Assembly: GCF_905475395.1 (NCBI RefSeq)
Contig: NC_058338.1
Location: 9,252,935-9,316,934 of the forward strand
DNA length: 64,000 nucleotides
Reading direction: 5' to 3'
DNA from: Chrysoperla carnea
Taxonomy: Eukaryota; Arthropoda; Insecta; Neuroptera; Chrysopidae
Shown here: piece by piece, positions 13,085 to 25,800 of the stretch
How positions within the stretch are numbered: the stretch's first letter is position 1
Layout: each line of letters begins with the position of its first letter
Notes under the pieces: model-generated
The model's input: the letters and a program-made list of their open reading frames with translations, nothing else
Told to the model about the DNA's origin: nothing
Database searches by the model: none
Program-made: the position numbers and the translations under genes

Positions 13085-16000
13085 ATGTTGGTTGACGTAT
13101 CAAAACGTGACATACGAATTCCAGTGAAATTTCTTCCATATTTGGAAAAGTATAATATCTATGCATTATTTCATGTAAGTTAAATTTTTAACTTTTATGC
13201 TTTCAGTTACTATTAATTAGATATCCCAAAAGTCAGTTGTTTCATTAGAACGAATATGTCAGATAGGCAAGCTATTTGACGGCCAAGGGTGCACGAATTA
13301 GGGGAGGGGTTTCAGTATGGCAGTCGTGGTCGAACCGGAGCACAATAAATATTAGTGTGGTAAGTACTTAAAAAAAATGGTAAGTAAGTACAAGCATTGC
13401 CATCTGGTAGTCGAAATTGTAACTACTGAATTCGGACCTTCTTCTGATTTTAATAAGTACGACTTATTATCGCCAGTTGGCGAGTTGCAACTCAAAGTTA
13501 TCAATAATATAATAATAAAGTTTACATTATTTCCAGGAAGTTGCACGGCAGTTAGCTGTTGCACAGCCAGTGGATCATATAAGTTATATGCACAATATTT
13601 TAAAACATGCTGCTGCTAAATGTAATGTACGGCAGATAATTATGTTAGCACCACCATTTTTAAATATGTTAAATCTTGCTAAACAACTAGCGGCAGAGAT
13701 AAATGTGACGATTGTAACTGAAACTCAAATTAATGAAGTTTTTGATCCGGTAATTATTTTTTTGTTTTGCCGGTTGCAACTTCAACTTGTGAATTATCTT
13801 AACCTTACTCTTATTACATGAGTTTCAACATAATGCATACGAAAGGAACAAGAAATCCTTCGAATTCTTCTATCGAATTATTGATTGTATGAAAAAAAAT
13901 CGATGCAAAACTTTTTCACAAGTTTTTGAAGCATTTCATTTAAATCGGTTTAGTTGTTTAGGCGTGATTGTGTAACATTCATACATACAGACAGACAGAG
14001 TTACTTTTGCATTTATAAATAAGTAAAGATTTTTTAATCTATGAAATTTTTTTAACTTTAAGCTTCTTATGAATTCTACTAAACCAGAAATTGAAGTGGC
14101 TAAATGGATTAAAAAATTAATTTCGTTGAATCATAAAGATTGTAATCAGGGATGGCTTATATTAGGTAAAATGAATATTAAAGAATCTTTTAATATTCTG
14201 TTGACAAAGTACAAATATTTTTATCATTTGCTTTAGGTTATCCTGAAACAAAACAAGAAGCTTTGGCTTTACAGAGGAATAGTGTAATACCTACACATGT
14301 TCTTAATTTTGTTCCTGCATTTATGGCACACATTGATGAACCAAATATACCGCAAGAATGGGTGAATTATCGTAAAAATTTGGCAGATCTACGAAAACTA
14401 TTTTCTAAGCAATGGCATGTAAGATCCAAATTTTATTCAATTTTGATAAACCAAGTATGTAATCCTACATAATTTGGGTCATAATTTTCAAATTTGTGAT
14501 CGAAATTAAACTAGCTCTAATAGGTTACAGGAATGTGGAGTCCTGGTTCCGGAATGAAGCAAATAAGTGATAGCTAACGAAAAACTGATATCACAGCTGA
14601 AAAGTATGACCCAAAATTAGTGGGTTTCAAAAAAAATTCCAATAAGATATGATCAAATTTGCCTGTGTTATCAAAAAAATCAAATTTTTTAACTTTATGA
14701 CGTCATCAAAATCCAAAAAATTTAATTTTGCTCTATCATATCCAAATTTTATCCAATTTTGATAAACCAAATATGTAATCCTACATAATTTGGGTCATAA
14801 TTTTCAAATTTGTGATCAAAATTAACCTAGCTCTAATAGATTTCAAGATTGTGGAGTCCTGGTTCTGGAATGAAGCACATAGGAGATAGCTAGCAAAAAA
14901 CTGATATCACAGCTGAAAAGAATGACCCAAATTTAGTGAGTTTCAAAAAAAATTCTAATAAGATACGATCAAATTTGCCTGTGTTAACAAAAAAATCAAA
15001 TTTTTTAACTTTATGACGTCATCAAAATCCAAAAAATTTAATTTTGCTCTATCACATCCAAATTTTATCCAATTTTGATAAACCAAGTATGTAATCCTGC
15101 TTAATTTGGTTCATAATTTTCAAATTTGTGATCAAAATTAACCTAGCTCTAATAGATTTCAAGATTGTAGAGACCTGGTCCCGGAAAGAAGCACATATGT
15201 GATAGCTAGCGAAAAACTGGTATCACAACCGAAAAGAATGACCCAAAATTAGTGGATTTCAAAAAAAATTCCAATAAAATCGGATCAAGCTTGCCTATGT
15301 TATCAAAAAAATCAATTTTTTTAACTTTATGACGTCTGGCTTTCATCGACTAACGTCGATATGTCTTCCAGTTACGGCTATTCCGATCGGCTTCTTTATT
15401 CTTACACATTTCTTTAAAATTATTTACCCTCCGGATCCTTCGAATCGTTAATGTACCAAGAAGTTTGATGTTCTAAGTGAATTTGTAAAAGATTTTGAAT
15501 TGTGATATTAAACCAACTGTCTTTACTGATATCTTTCTAAAATGTTACTAATTTTAGGATATAAGCATGACTGGGCGTGATATAACGGAACTGATGAGAG
15601 TTTGCTTGGATTTAACAACTTTTAATAATCGTCTTAAGTACGCAATAACTCCACGTATTTTGATAATTGGTTGCCCTGGTTCTGGACAAAAAACAATAGC
15701 CAAAGCATTACAAGAAAAACTTAAAATTGTTCATGGTAAATCTTGATTGTTTTAGTAAAATCCCAATCAAGTTTCACTTTTATAGTATTTAGCTTTTTAA
15801 TCGCTTCACAAAATTGAAAACTAAAACTTGACCAGCATTATACACAACAGGGTCAGTCTCCCTGGAAAATTTACTTGGGATGCGGTAAAAAATAAGAAAA
15901 ACTAACTTCATTAAATTAAATTCATTTGCAGTAAATTTTCAACTCATTCTCACCAGAGCTTTACGTAATAACGACCCTGCATTTAAAGAATACCAGGAAT

Positions 16001-16978
16001 TGAAAACAGATTTAAATATTAATCCATCAAAAAAGTCACGTTTACATATGGAGATATTAATGAAAATTTTGTTGGATCAAAAATGTGTAGAAAAAGGTTG
16101 GGTTGTAACTGGATTTCCAAATACATTGGAGGATATGAAACGATTAGATAAAACTGATACGCCACCAAACAGGTATTTATCAGCCAACAAAATTGTTATT
16201 TTGAAAGTTATGAGCTCAAATTCATATGAACTTCTTTAATTGTTTAGAATATTTTTTTTCGACTGTCCAGTTGAGATTTGCTTACAACGATTGAAAAATA
16301 AAACATCCTGTGAAAGTGTTAATATTCAGAAAAAAAGTCAAACATATGGTCAAGAAGCTAAAGATGATATGACGGTAAGTTTTGGCTTAAATTTATAGTT
16401 CAAATCAACTAACTAGAATTCTTTTGCTAATACATATAGAGAATTCGATCCCTTCTTAGTATGGGAAATCTTTAATGGGAAAAGAATGGGGTATTCGTTT
16501 AGCTAACGCAGCTCCTACGCTACGAATTTTTTGATAGCACTTATTTAACAACGAATTCTTTATTAGCAATGCTTTCTAACACAAACTGTATAACGGAGTA
16601 CATTTTTTATTCAAGGTAAAGGAAAATCATATAAATATTGATGAAATCAGTAAATATTGTGGTAAAACTGCTACACATATAAGAACAGATCAATCATGTA
16701 CCGATGTTTTAAACACTGTATTAGCATTAATAATGCGCGAAGCACCTATATCATTAGAACAGCGTAATCCATACGAGGAATACGAACGATTACCATGCAA
16801 GGAAAAATCACAAGATGCCATATCTCACACACGTGATGACTGTTTATTTACATTGTCAAATTTGGATTATGACAGTAGTATAAATTCGTCATCGAGTTCT
16901 AGCCCAGATTCGTCGAATACAACGAATACAACATCATCGTCGAATAGCCTGGGTATAGAAAATGAAGAGATTTACTAA
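13085..16978 (+). CDS. AK8: Adenylate kinase 8-like protein, probably catalytically inactive (8 exons)
   Basis: Eight GT-AG exons join in frame: 13085-13174, 13537-13749, 14063-14165, 14237-14418, 15558-15735, 15932-16172, 16248-16374 and 16616-16978, giving about 498 residues; vertebrate AK8 is about 480. The layout matches AK8: an N-terminal helix region, then two tandem adenylate-kinase domains. Alignable landmarks are CNVRQIIMLAPPF, GWLILGYPETKQEAL, TPRILIIGCPGSGQKT and KGWVVTGFPNTLEDMKRL. AK8 is a cilium/flagellum-associated nucleoside monophosphate kinase. Here the first P-loop (about residues 64-75) lacks Gly-rich and Lys residues, the second reads GCPGSGQKT (234-242) with Gln in place of the catalytic Lys, the DG-PR substrate motif is altered in both halves, and the lid with its DPxTGxxYH signature is missing from both. 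The C terminus is a Ser/Asn/Thr-rich tail. Family assignment is strong; inactivity is inference from these residues. Confidence 0.85.
13860..14034 (+). mobile_element. Non-LTR retrotransposon 3'-tail relic in AK8 intron 2
   Basis: The stretch from caatcggtt-like sequence (aaatcggtttagttgttta) through ggcgtgattgtgtaac to cagacagacagagttac and a final atttataaataagtaa resembles 3' ends of RTE-type LINE/SINE copies common in insects. Identification rests on general resemblance only. Confidence 0.4.
14422..15335. repeat. 316-bp tandem repeat filling AK8 intron 4
   Basis: About 2.9 copies in direct orientation. The landmark gataaacc falls at 14445, 14761 and 15077, giving a period of exactly 316 bp twice. 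Other landmarks are gacccaaa.ttagtg and ttttaactttatgacgtc. Copies differ by scattered substitutions. The array begins within a few bases of the intron donor: the splice-site flank itself (aagatccaaattttatt) is a variant of the internal unit. Confidence 0.85.
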
Positions 16979-17167
16979 ATTATAAGTTGATTACGATGTT
17001 TATTTCATTCAAATATTTTTTTAATAAATTTATTACTTATATCTAGAACTTGTTTTGATCTTTGATAAATCAATGAAGTCCCCGACTTTTATACCATGTA
17101 TATATGAAATATATCAAGGTATACTAAGTTTAATTCTAAGTTTGTAATGATAAAAATATATATATTC

Positions 17168-17585
17168 TTACTAGAGTGATACACACCCGCTTCGCTCGGT
17201 TTAAAAGTAAAGATTGATAAAGATTGCTCTCGCTTTCCCCTTTCTATAACACTCGAAATAATGGTAAGTATTGTTTTACAGAGGTAAAATATATGTATGG
17301 TTTGCTATTTTTTTAAATGTATGATAGTAATTATTCATTGAGTATGTCAGAGAAGGCCATGAAATATTTTATAGTGCCTATTTTTACAGAAATCTGTAAT
17401 TTATGGTAATGTCAAATGTCTACTTTTACAGAAATCTGTAATTTATATCTTTATAAATTATAGTTCATGTGTTATTCTGATATATCAGCTATATTGCTGT
17501 ACAGTTTCATTAAAAACCATTCGCTAGTTTTAGCGTGAAAGCGTAACAAACAAACAAACAAACATGGCATTTATAATATATAGAG
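17168..17585 (+). mobile_element. Retrotransposon 3'-end relic (CGCTTCGCTCGG type)
   Basis: It opens with ttactagagtgatacacac and cccgcttcgctcggttt, and closes with ttcgctagttttagcgtgaa followed by a (CAAA)n tract and catttataatatatag. This layout is typical of RTE-like LINE or derived non-autonomous copies in insect genomes. A relative of its opening lies at 33412. No ORF remains. Confidence 0.5.
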
Positions 17586-17652
17586 ACTGTAATAACTTAT
17601 TATTACTTACCTGCTGAATCTGAAAGGTGGTAGACTGTGGGGCAGGAAAGGT

Positions 17653-17785
17653 GCTTTGTTAAATGATTAATGCATACTTGAAACTTCCTGAGTGGTTTTC
17701 TTTTGGCGAATCTGTATCAAACTTTATTTCTTCGGGTCTTTTCGAAAATGCTGCATTTTCAAATGAGTACAATAACGTTATATTT
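17653..17785 (+). repeat. Dispersed repeat, copy 1 (second copy at 41.82 kb)
   Basis: The order gttaaatgattaatgcatac, ttgaaacttcctgagtgg, ttttggcgaatct and tgctgcattttcaaatgag is repeated with substitutions at 41826-41960 in the same orientation. Its class is unknown. Confidence 0.6.
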
Positions 17786-19394
17786 AAGTTATAGGTCTGA
17801 ATTCAAGTTTATATTAAAGGTTAATTTAAAAGTTATACATTCCATTGATTGTTTTTTTTAAATATTCATATATTTTTATAATAATTGTATATACAATTGA
17901 CATAAATAGTACATAATATTTTATCATCCATATAACTTTATACAGTTTTCTTTGGTAATTTGCAAAAAAAATTAGACTAACCTTGTTTTAAAATAACACA
18001 ATATTTGTATACAAGGCTTAATTAGGATAACATTAAAAAAATAACGATTTAAAAAATTTTCACGAATATTTTATGAGACTTCTTTAGGAAAATTCAGAAA
18101 ATGTCTATCATATTTAGCATAACCACACGTATCATATCTACAGGTCGAAACTTTTATTACAACAGGTAAAAATCAGTGTTTCCAACTTTGAATTCCCAAG
18201 CTTATTAAATAGACGATAGAAAATCACTAGACAGTAGTGTTACCAGAATATTTATCGATTTTTATCACAAAACTTAAAATAATAAGCATAAATTATAATA
18301 ATATATTAAATTATTTGCCCAGTAAACAAAATTTTTAGTAGACAAATTACTTTTTCCGTACTAAAAGAAGAGTAAAACCACTAGTTTCAGTGGTAAAACC
18401 ACTAAGTTGGCATAACACTAGTAAAAATGTAAAATATAAACAAAAAGTGTTAGCCCAGAATTTATGTAAGGTTTTTTGCCCTTGAAAAGCTGAAAGTTTT
18501 GTATTGAAAGTGAAATTTAAGAAGGAAATTTATTACAGTAGCAAAACATTCTAATCTGCCTCAAAAGTCTTTTAAGCTCCTTTATCATCAAATATGTAAA
18601 ACTAAATTTGTGGTCAGCAGTCGGAGTTTGGCAAAATGAACCATCTTACCAAAACTGAAAACATTTTATCTATTTAAAGTGTCTCCTGTTCGTAATATTT
18701 GCGTAATTGTACTGTGATTGTGCCTCAATATTATCTCAATATGTACAATAAAAATTGGAGTTTTATAAACCCTTGACTTCAAGTTCCTTTTTACATCTTA
18801 AGTAAGCAAGTTTTTGTTACTTGTAGTCGGACCTATCTTTAAAGGTCCAATACCTAAACCTTACTTTTCTTATCATTTATTCTGAATTTGATATACTTCA
18901 TGGATTCTTTTCGTGAATATTTTTTAAATCAATTTAATAGTTTTGGTAATAATAATGGATTCAATCTAATTTTATAATAAATATTTTCTATTTTCATATA
19001 CAAAAAATTTATAATTACATACGATTTTTAGAATTAACATCGGATTATATTACAAAGATCTATACATAGCCGCAAATAGATTTTAAATCCACAAGTTTAA
19101 GAGGTTTTGGAAACCCCGATATTTATAAGCTTTTGGATATTTCTTACAAATACCTCTCAATACGTCAAATTAAATTCTATTTGCGCCTATATTTCTACTA
19201 TATTATTCTATTCTAGAAAATAGGTGTTCCTCAATACAAATCTACAACAAGCCTTTTACTAGTATTCAGTTCAAAATTTTAGCAAGCAATTCAAAAATAA
19301 AAATTTGTTTTGTTAAATGCCATAAATTATGTACTTTGACAATATTATCAGTCTTCGTTAATTATTTTTTTAAATTTTCAAATTAATGTTTACA

Positions 19395-20010
19395 GATAAT
19401 AAGCCGGGATGCATAGGAAAGGTTGGGAAACATAATCGATTTTAATGAAACTTTTTGTAACGTATTTATAGGACTCCAAGGAACATTCAACCAACTTAAT
19501 CTATTCGTAAGGGGGCATAGGGGCCCAACGGGGGGAATATGTAGTCCAAATTTTTTTAAATGCTTATTTTGATGCGCTGAATACGAATCCGATGTCAGAT
19601 TACACGAATTCTGTCAACGGAAAACTTAGCATTTATAATCCAAACTGATACCTAACAGGTATTTTTGACCACTGATTACGATTTTGATGTCAGATTAACG
19701 AATTCTGTCACGTATTCCGAAAACCGTGTCATTTTTGGCCAAGAATTTTACTTTTTTAATGACAAAATCGTGCCATTTGTTGCCAAAAGTTTCCATTTTT
19801 TGGCAAAAAAACTATAAACAAATATTGTGCTGATTACGAATCATAGAATCTGTGTAAAGGGACATCAGATTCGTAATAAGCGTCTTTATGACTAGGTTAA
19901 GTTGGCTGAATGTAATCTTAAGTTATCATAAACACGCGTTTCAAAAAGTTCGGTTAAAATCGGTTTTGTTTTCCCACTTTCGACACTTTTTTTGGCTTTT
20001 TCATTGTATT
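19395..20010. mobile_element. Palindromic element, ~120-150 bp imperfect arms
   Basis: The left arm (ggttgggaaacataatcgat, then actttttgtaacg) is matched in inverse by the right arm (aaaagttcggttaaaatcgg, then gttttcccactttcg). Blocks tgaatacgaatccgatgtcag and catcagattcgtaataag also pair in inverse. The centre has repeated aaaatcgtgccatttt units. It looks like a foldback or MITE-type DNA element. A half-copy is at 12716. Confidence 0.6.
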
Positions 20011-22843
20011 ATAACATAATCATTCCAAATTGCTACGTTTAGCAATTTTTTGTTTGTTTACTATTAGTACAAGGTGAGAATTTTCATATTGAAATAGTAG
20101 TTCCTAAGAAAAAATTCTTTGAAAAAATTGGAGTGTAGGAAGTCATTTTAAACCAAATCTTAAAGGTGCGAAAAACCAGTTTGATGTACAAAGAAAAGAC
20201 GGAAAAAGAATTTTAATAAAAAATAAAAAATAGGAAAGAATGAAAAAAAATGAGACTAGCTAAAGTCAAATCCGTCCGAAACTTTACGAGAAAACACGAT
20301 TTTATCGCGAAAAATCACATTTTTCGGCTTGTAATTGAAGCTTTTAATTTAATTTTCGTCGCAAGTCTATTTTGAATATCAATCCATTGATCGAGGAATT
20401 TCCGTGCTTATAAATATTTTAACGCTTTTGTTTTCATACAATTAATTTACAAATATTTTTTTCAACGAACATTAATCATAATTTTTGTCGATTTATTTTT
20501 ATTTAATTTTATTTATTTATTTATTTACATACATAAATATTTTTATTTTTTTAAATATATTATTATTTTTGTTAAATTTTTTTCTAGCTCTTGGCTGATG
20601 TGTCGGCCAGCCGACTTTGTATCACATTTAATAAATACATAAATTATTTGGTAAATAAAACTATCATGTTATGTTTTCCAGAAATAAAGACTGGACGATT
20701 GGCCTAATATCTGTGTTTGGGTAGAAATCAATAAATTAGTTAACATGGTTTTTGTCCTTTAAATGAAAAGTGCTTTTCCATAACAATGGAACTTTGGCTT
20801 TTGGTAAAATAGTGAATCAATAAGTTTTTTGATAAAAAATGATTTTGATAGTTTTATACACCCTTGATTACGTAAGCTCTAAATATCAATTAGGTGTGAG
20901 TTTCGTATACATACTGAAAATTTTTTAACCTTTTTTTCCCAATATCGACATAAAAGTCTGGATTCAACATATCACTTTTGGAATACAATATCATAGACCA
21001 CATCAGACCGTTTGGATTCATAATTGAATGACCAACATGGACCAATCAAATATATGACTACAAAATTTCCGTTCGTACGGGGTCGCATTTTTTCAAAAAT
21101 TGAATTGAGATAACTGATCTTTATATCAACATTTGAAGCCTAGAGATAAGCAAGTTTGACTGCAATTCAAGCAATATTATAACTTTGTGAATCCATAAAA
21201 CGGAATTTGAAGAATTAGTTTTGAGAAGCTTTACAGAACATCAAGTGTAAGTTTGTTGACAGGTGTGGAAAATGGTAGTACCAAGGTGCGTTAAGTAATT
21301 AATCACCAGCTTTAGCCTGTCGCCAGTTTATTTGCGTCAATTACCTGGAAAAACTGAAAATCATTCTTTTAGAACACTTCGCCTGAAGGTAGACATAGTG
21401 ACACATAAGTTTTACTACAGTGTGGTACACCTGATGTGTATTTAAATTCTAGTACTATGGAATTTTAATGCTAAGATGTCAACGCCACGAGTAAAAAAAT
21501 ATAAACTATACTTGTTAGACTCAGCTGATTTTTTCATTGAATTAAAAGACAAAAACTTACATATGAAATCATATGAAATCAACTTCATGGTGTTAAAAAT
21601 TTTAGCTAGCTTCAGCATGTAGTTTACGTTTCGCCTTGTGAAGTAGGTGTCGCTAAGTTCAAATGGGTTTTTATTTTATATCAAAATTATTTTAAACAAA
21701 TGAAATTTTTCTGATTCTTGTTTGAGCTACTTAAGTCATTCTTCTTTACATATAATGTGAAGTGTCACCTCAAATTATAAATATTATTATTATTATTATG
21801 GCACTCGTATTAATAATTATTATGGCTGCAATAAAAGTAATTTTGGTAATAAACTAAAATATATTGGATTTTGATTTGTTATTTTTTAAACATATAATAA
21901 AATCACAGATAATTTATTTTTCGTATAAACTAAAATCCTTGGAATATTCTGTGTCTGTTTTGTAAAAATGTTTTTCTTTCTTATTTTAATAATAAGCAAT
22001 CCTTGGAAGACATAATCAATTCTTCTTTTTTTTTTACATTTTTCAAAATGAAATGAAAGTTGTAAATTTTATTTTTTTCACTCAAAATTAAATAAAATGA
22101 TTCGTTATCGTCAAATAATTCTACCGATTGATTTTTTTGTAAAGTAACTAAGATAATTTGCGTGGAAGCAGACTCGTATTAATCCATGGCAGGGACTATA
22201 GACAATGCACTTTTCCGGAGCCATTGGGCAATGTAAAATTAGACTGGCATTTTTGTAGCCTTTCCACTCTATTTTTCTACTCTTCCCAAATCAATTTGTC
22301 AAGCACTCTTGTTTGAGGCTCCAATTAAAAAAATTTGTCCTTTCCCACTTTTTTTGACACCTTTCTCTTATCAATTTTCCCTTTTTTCTTTTCATCAGCA
22401 TTGGCTATGGGCCCCGAGCATTGGGTTACGCAGTTCTCGAATGGTTAAACCCGTCACTGCGTCCATCTACCCACATTGACATGATTTTGATTAAATTTTT
22501 TTTGTCTTTCCTGCCATTTGGATCTTTTTAGATTACAGTTTGAACTTGGAGAACAGATGTTCCGACATTTTGAGCTGAATTTTTAAAAAAATACTAAAAC
22601 GGACAATGGAAATAAATTACAAGGACTACGTTTTAAGGTAACGATTAAGAAGAGGCTGGTAGATAAGATGCAATGAGTCACAAATCGGGTTTGGTAAATG
22701 CTTCGGGTTTGTCTTTTTTCTAAGTGATTATGTAGGGTGGGCAGTGTCTTTCTGTTTATATGTAATGCACGCCACTAATGAAGAAGTAACATTAATTAAA
22801 ATAAATAATTCGAACAGTAACTAATTACAAGAATGAATTAATA

Positions 22844-25800
22844 TCACGTCATCTCTTGCGAATATTGACGTGCTGTTGTCGTGGTAGAGCTAGTATTTTG
22901 TTTTCTATACACCATTTTTGGACTCATTGGATCTGTACCAGTGGTAGCAGTTCGATTTAAATTCATTTCAACACTACTCTGATATGATTGCTGCTGTTGT
23001 TGTTGTTGTGGATTTGCTGGCATTATTCTTGTTGGTTTATTATGTTGTGCTACTATCGCATGTTGTGTTTGTACTAATATTTGTTGTTCTTGTTGCTGTT
23101 GTTGCTGTTGTTGTTTTATTAATAATTGTTCCCTGGATTGTTTGTATTGTTGTATTTCTTTCGATAAATGCGATTTTAGTTGTTGATTATATAATTGTTG
23201 CTGGAGTATTAATTCACCATTCGTGTAATCTGGAAACAAACAAATTTTAGCCTAAAAATCATTATTTTCGTCGAACACTGTCCATTAAATTACCTTTCAA
23301 TTCAACAAATAAATCTAAATCGGTTCACCCGTTTAGGAGCTACGATACCACAGATAGACAGACAGACAGACACACACACATAGTGGACAAACTATGGAGG
23401 GTAGAGGTATGGAGGGCAATCTTTGGAGGCGGTAAAAAAACCATTTAAATAACTTGAACTTGTTGAACCACTGAATGGCCTCCTGTTTATACAAACATGG
23501 GTTGGTTTAATTTAGCAAACCATTTCGAACTTCTCCCGAACTCCTCAAACAGGTCTGTACAGATTGCTCGTCTCACAGGTTTTTCTGTACAGATTGCTCG
23601 GGGTCTTGAGATGAAGCCTAAAAAGCCCTTAAGTAGATCCACCCCTGACATATTTTCTTAAATTTCCCAGGGTGAGTTAGGTTGATACCCCACTGTTCAA
23701 TCTTTTCGATAAATCCATAAAAATATTTGTTAAAAGAACTTACCTGGATTAATTGATGACTGTGCCGATGGGGATTGTTGACTAGCAGCACTTGACGCCG
23801 GAGATGTGTACATACTTATCGATGAATGCTGTGGTAATGCTGCGTTATACACAATATTACCACTATTTTGTCGTACCAAATGAGGCGGTGTTTGTTGTGT
23901 CGGCTGTATATTAGCTGATGGTATTCGGGAATGTTTATGTATTGGTGAAGACATGACTTGAGAAGAGGAACTTTGTGACGTATTCGAATATGTACCCGAG
24001 TAATTTTGTACCATTGATGGCACATCACGTGGCGCCACCATTGACATTGGATGATGATAATGTTGAACAACGTGTGCTTGTTGAGCTGCAGCAATTTGTA
24101 ATTGTCTTTGTGCAACAAAATTTGTTAAATTTTGTTTGATTTGTGAATTCAATGATAAACTCTCTGTGTATTGCATGCCTGGTACAACTTTCGAGAATAC
24201 TGTCAATGGTGGAGCGGAATGCGGTTGTTGAGCTATGGATGGATTTCCAGTGTGATGATGTGTGGGAGGACTGTACGTTTGAAAGGGTGGATTATGCATA
24301 GTTACACTTCCTGCAGGAGGTCCACCATACGTTGGATGATGATGATGTAACATATTCATAGCAGGTTGATGGATAATTTGTTGTTTTTGTATGGTGGCAG
24401 TATTTGCTATGTAATTTTGATGATTTTGTGGTATTGGTCCCATTTGTTGATGATGCGGTGGATGATGTTTACTGCTTGTGATTGAGGATTGATGCTGTAA
24501 AACATGTTGTTGAGAATGTGGATGTTGTTGCGGATAATGTTGTGATTGGGTATTTTGTTGTTGATGAGGATAATGTCTTGGTGTGGATGGTAAGGATCTA
24601 CTTGCTGCACTTGCTGTTTCCCAGTCTTGTAATAATGAAGTCAGTCTTTCATTCTCTTTCATTTGTTCAATTTCACTTGATGAATCATAATCAGGTCCCT
24701 GGAAAATTTTTAAATGTGTTTGTTATAAAATGATTAATATTGTTATCTCACATATGGACTAGACATGATAGATATTCGATCATCATAACCAAATCTTCTA
24801 TTTAAAGCAAACGCAAAGAAAGTTTCGTTTAATTCATCGGTTCGCTTTATTTACACGATTCAATGTCTTTTATAGAGGTAATGATTTTGTTTATTTAACT
24901 TCAGTGATTTTGTATCAATGAATTCATATTTTATTATAATTCAAACCCATTCTATTGTAAATACAAATATTTAACTGTACTTGTTCCAATCGTTGTTATA
25001 TAAATATTATCGAACATAATAAATGAGAACTCTAGGATATTTCGAAATAAATTTCGATTTTTGCTCCAATTTCCTAGATCAGTTTTTTGTATTTTATAAA
25101 TACGTATTTCGACTACCAAGTAGTCATCATTAGTAAGAATTAGCTAGTCGTGGTTACTCTTATTATGAATGTTACTCTTTGCTAATTTGGGTTTACAAAA
25201 ATCGAAAAAAAAATGTTGGCTCCGATTTCGATAAAACTCTGTTTATAAGGTAATTTTGACCCATAATTTACAAAAATCGTATTTATATAACGATTAGGAA
25301 ACTAGTTTCGGAGATATCGAGCCAAAATATGGGATAATGGGTGATATTTCAAAAACTATGCTTCCAATCATCAAATGAATACGATTTTTGAATTTTTTGG
25401 TTCAAAATTACCTTATATACTAAGTTTTATCCAAATCAGAAACCATAAATTTTTTTCGATTTTTTGGAATTTTTTTAAGGGGTACCCCTTTGCAAAAATC
25501 GAAAAAATCGAAAAAAAAATGTTGGCTCCGATTTCGATAAAACTCTGTTTATAAGGTAATTTTGACCCATAATTTACAAAAATCGTATTTATATAACGAT
25601 TAGGAAACTAGTTTCGGAGATATCGAGCCAAAATATGGGATAATGGGTGATATTTCAAAAACTATGCTTCCAATCATCAAATGAATACGATTTTTGAATT
25701 TTTTGGGTCAAAATTACCTTATATACTACGTTTCATTCAAATCAGAACCAATAAATTTTTTTCGATTTTTTGTTTATGTTTAGTTTATGTATATGAAATA

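Larger units (their letters stand above)
16979..22843. other. Intergenic between AK8-like and Gln-rich genes
   Basis: No coding region is supported. The interval contains a LINE-type tail at 17168, a dispersed repeat at 17653, and a palindromic element at 19395. The remaining stretches (18-19.3 kb, 20.0-22.8 kb) are AT-rich, with nothing I recognise beyond a short ATTT-rich tract around 20500-20570. Confidence 0.5.

Noticed and set aside
14263-14472. 69-residue frame as a separate small gene
   Set aside because: It is exon 4 of the AK8-like gene read through into the intron.
22984-24733. Frames antisense to, or frame-shifted within, the Gln/His-rich exons
   Set aside because: They arise from CAA/CAT repeats read in other frames; the minus-strand exon frame has proper splice sites and a stop.
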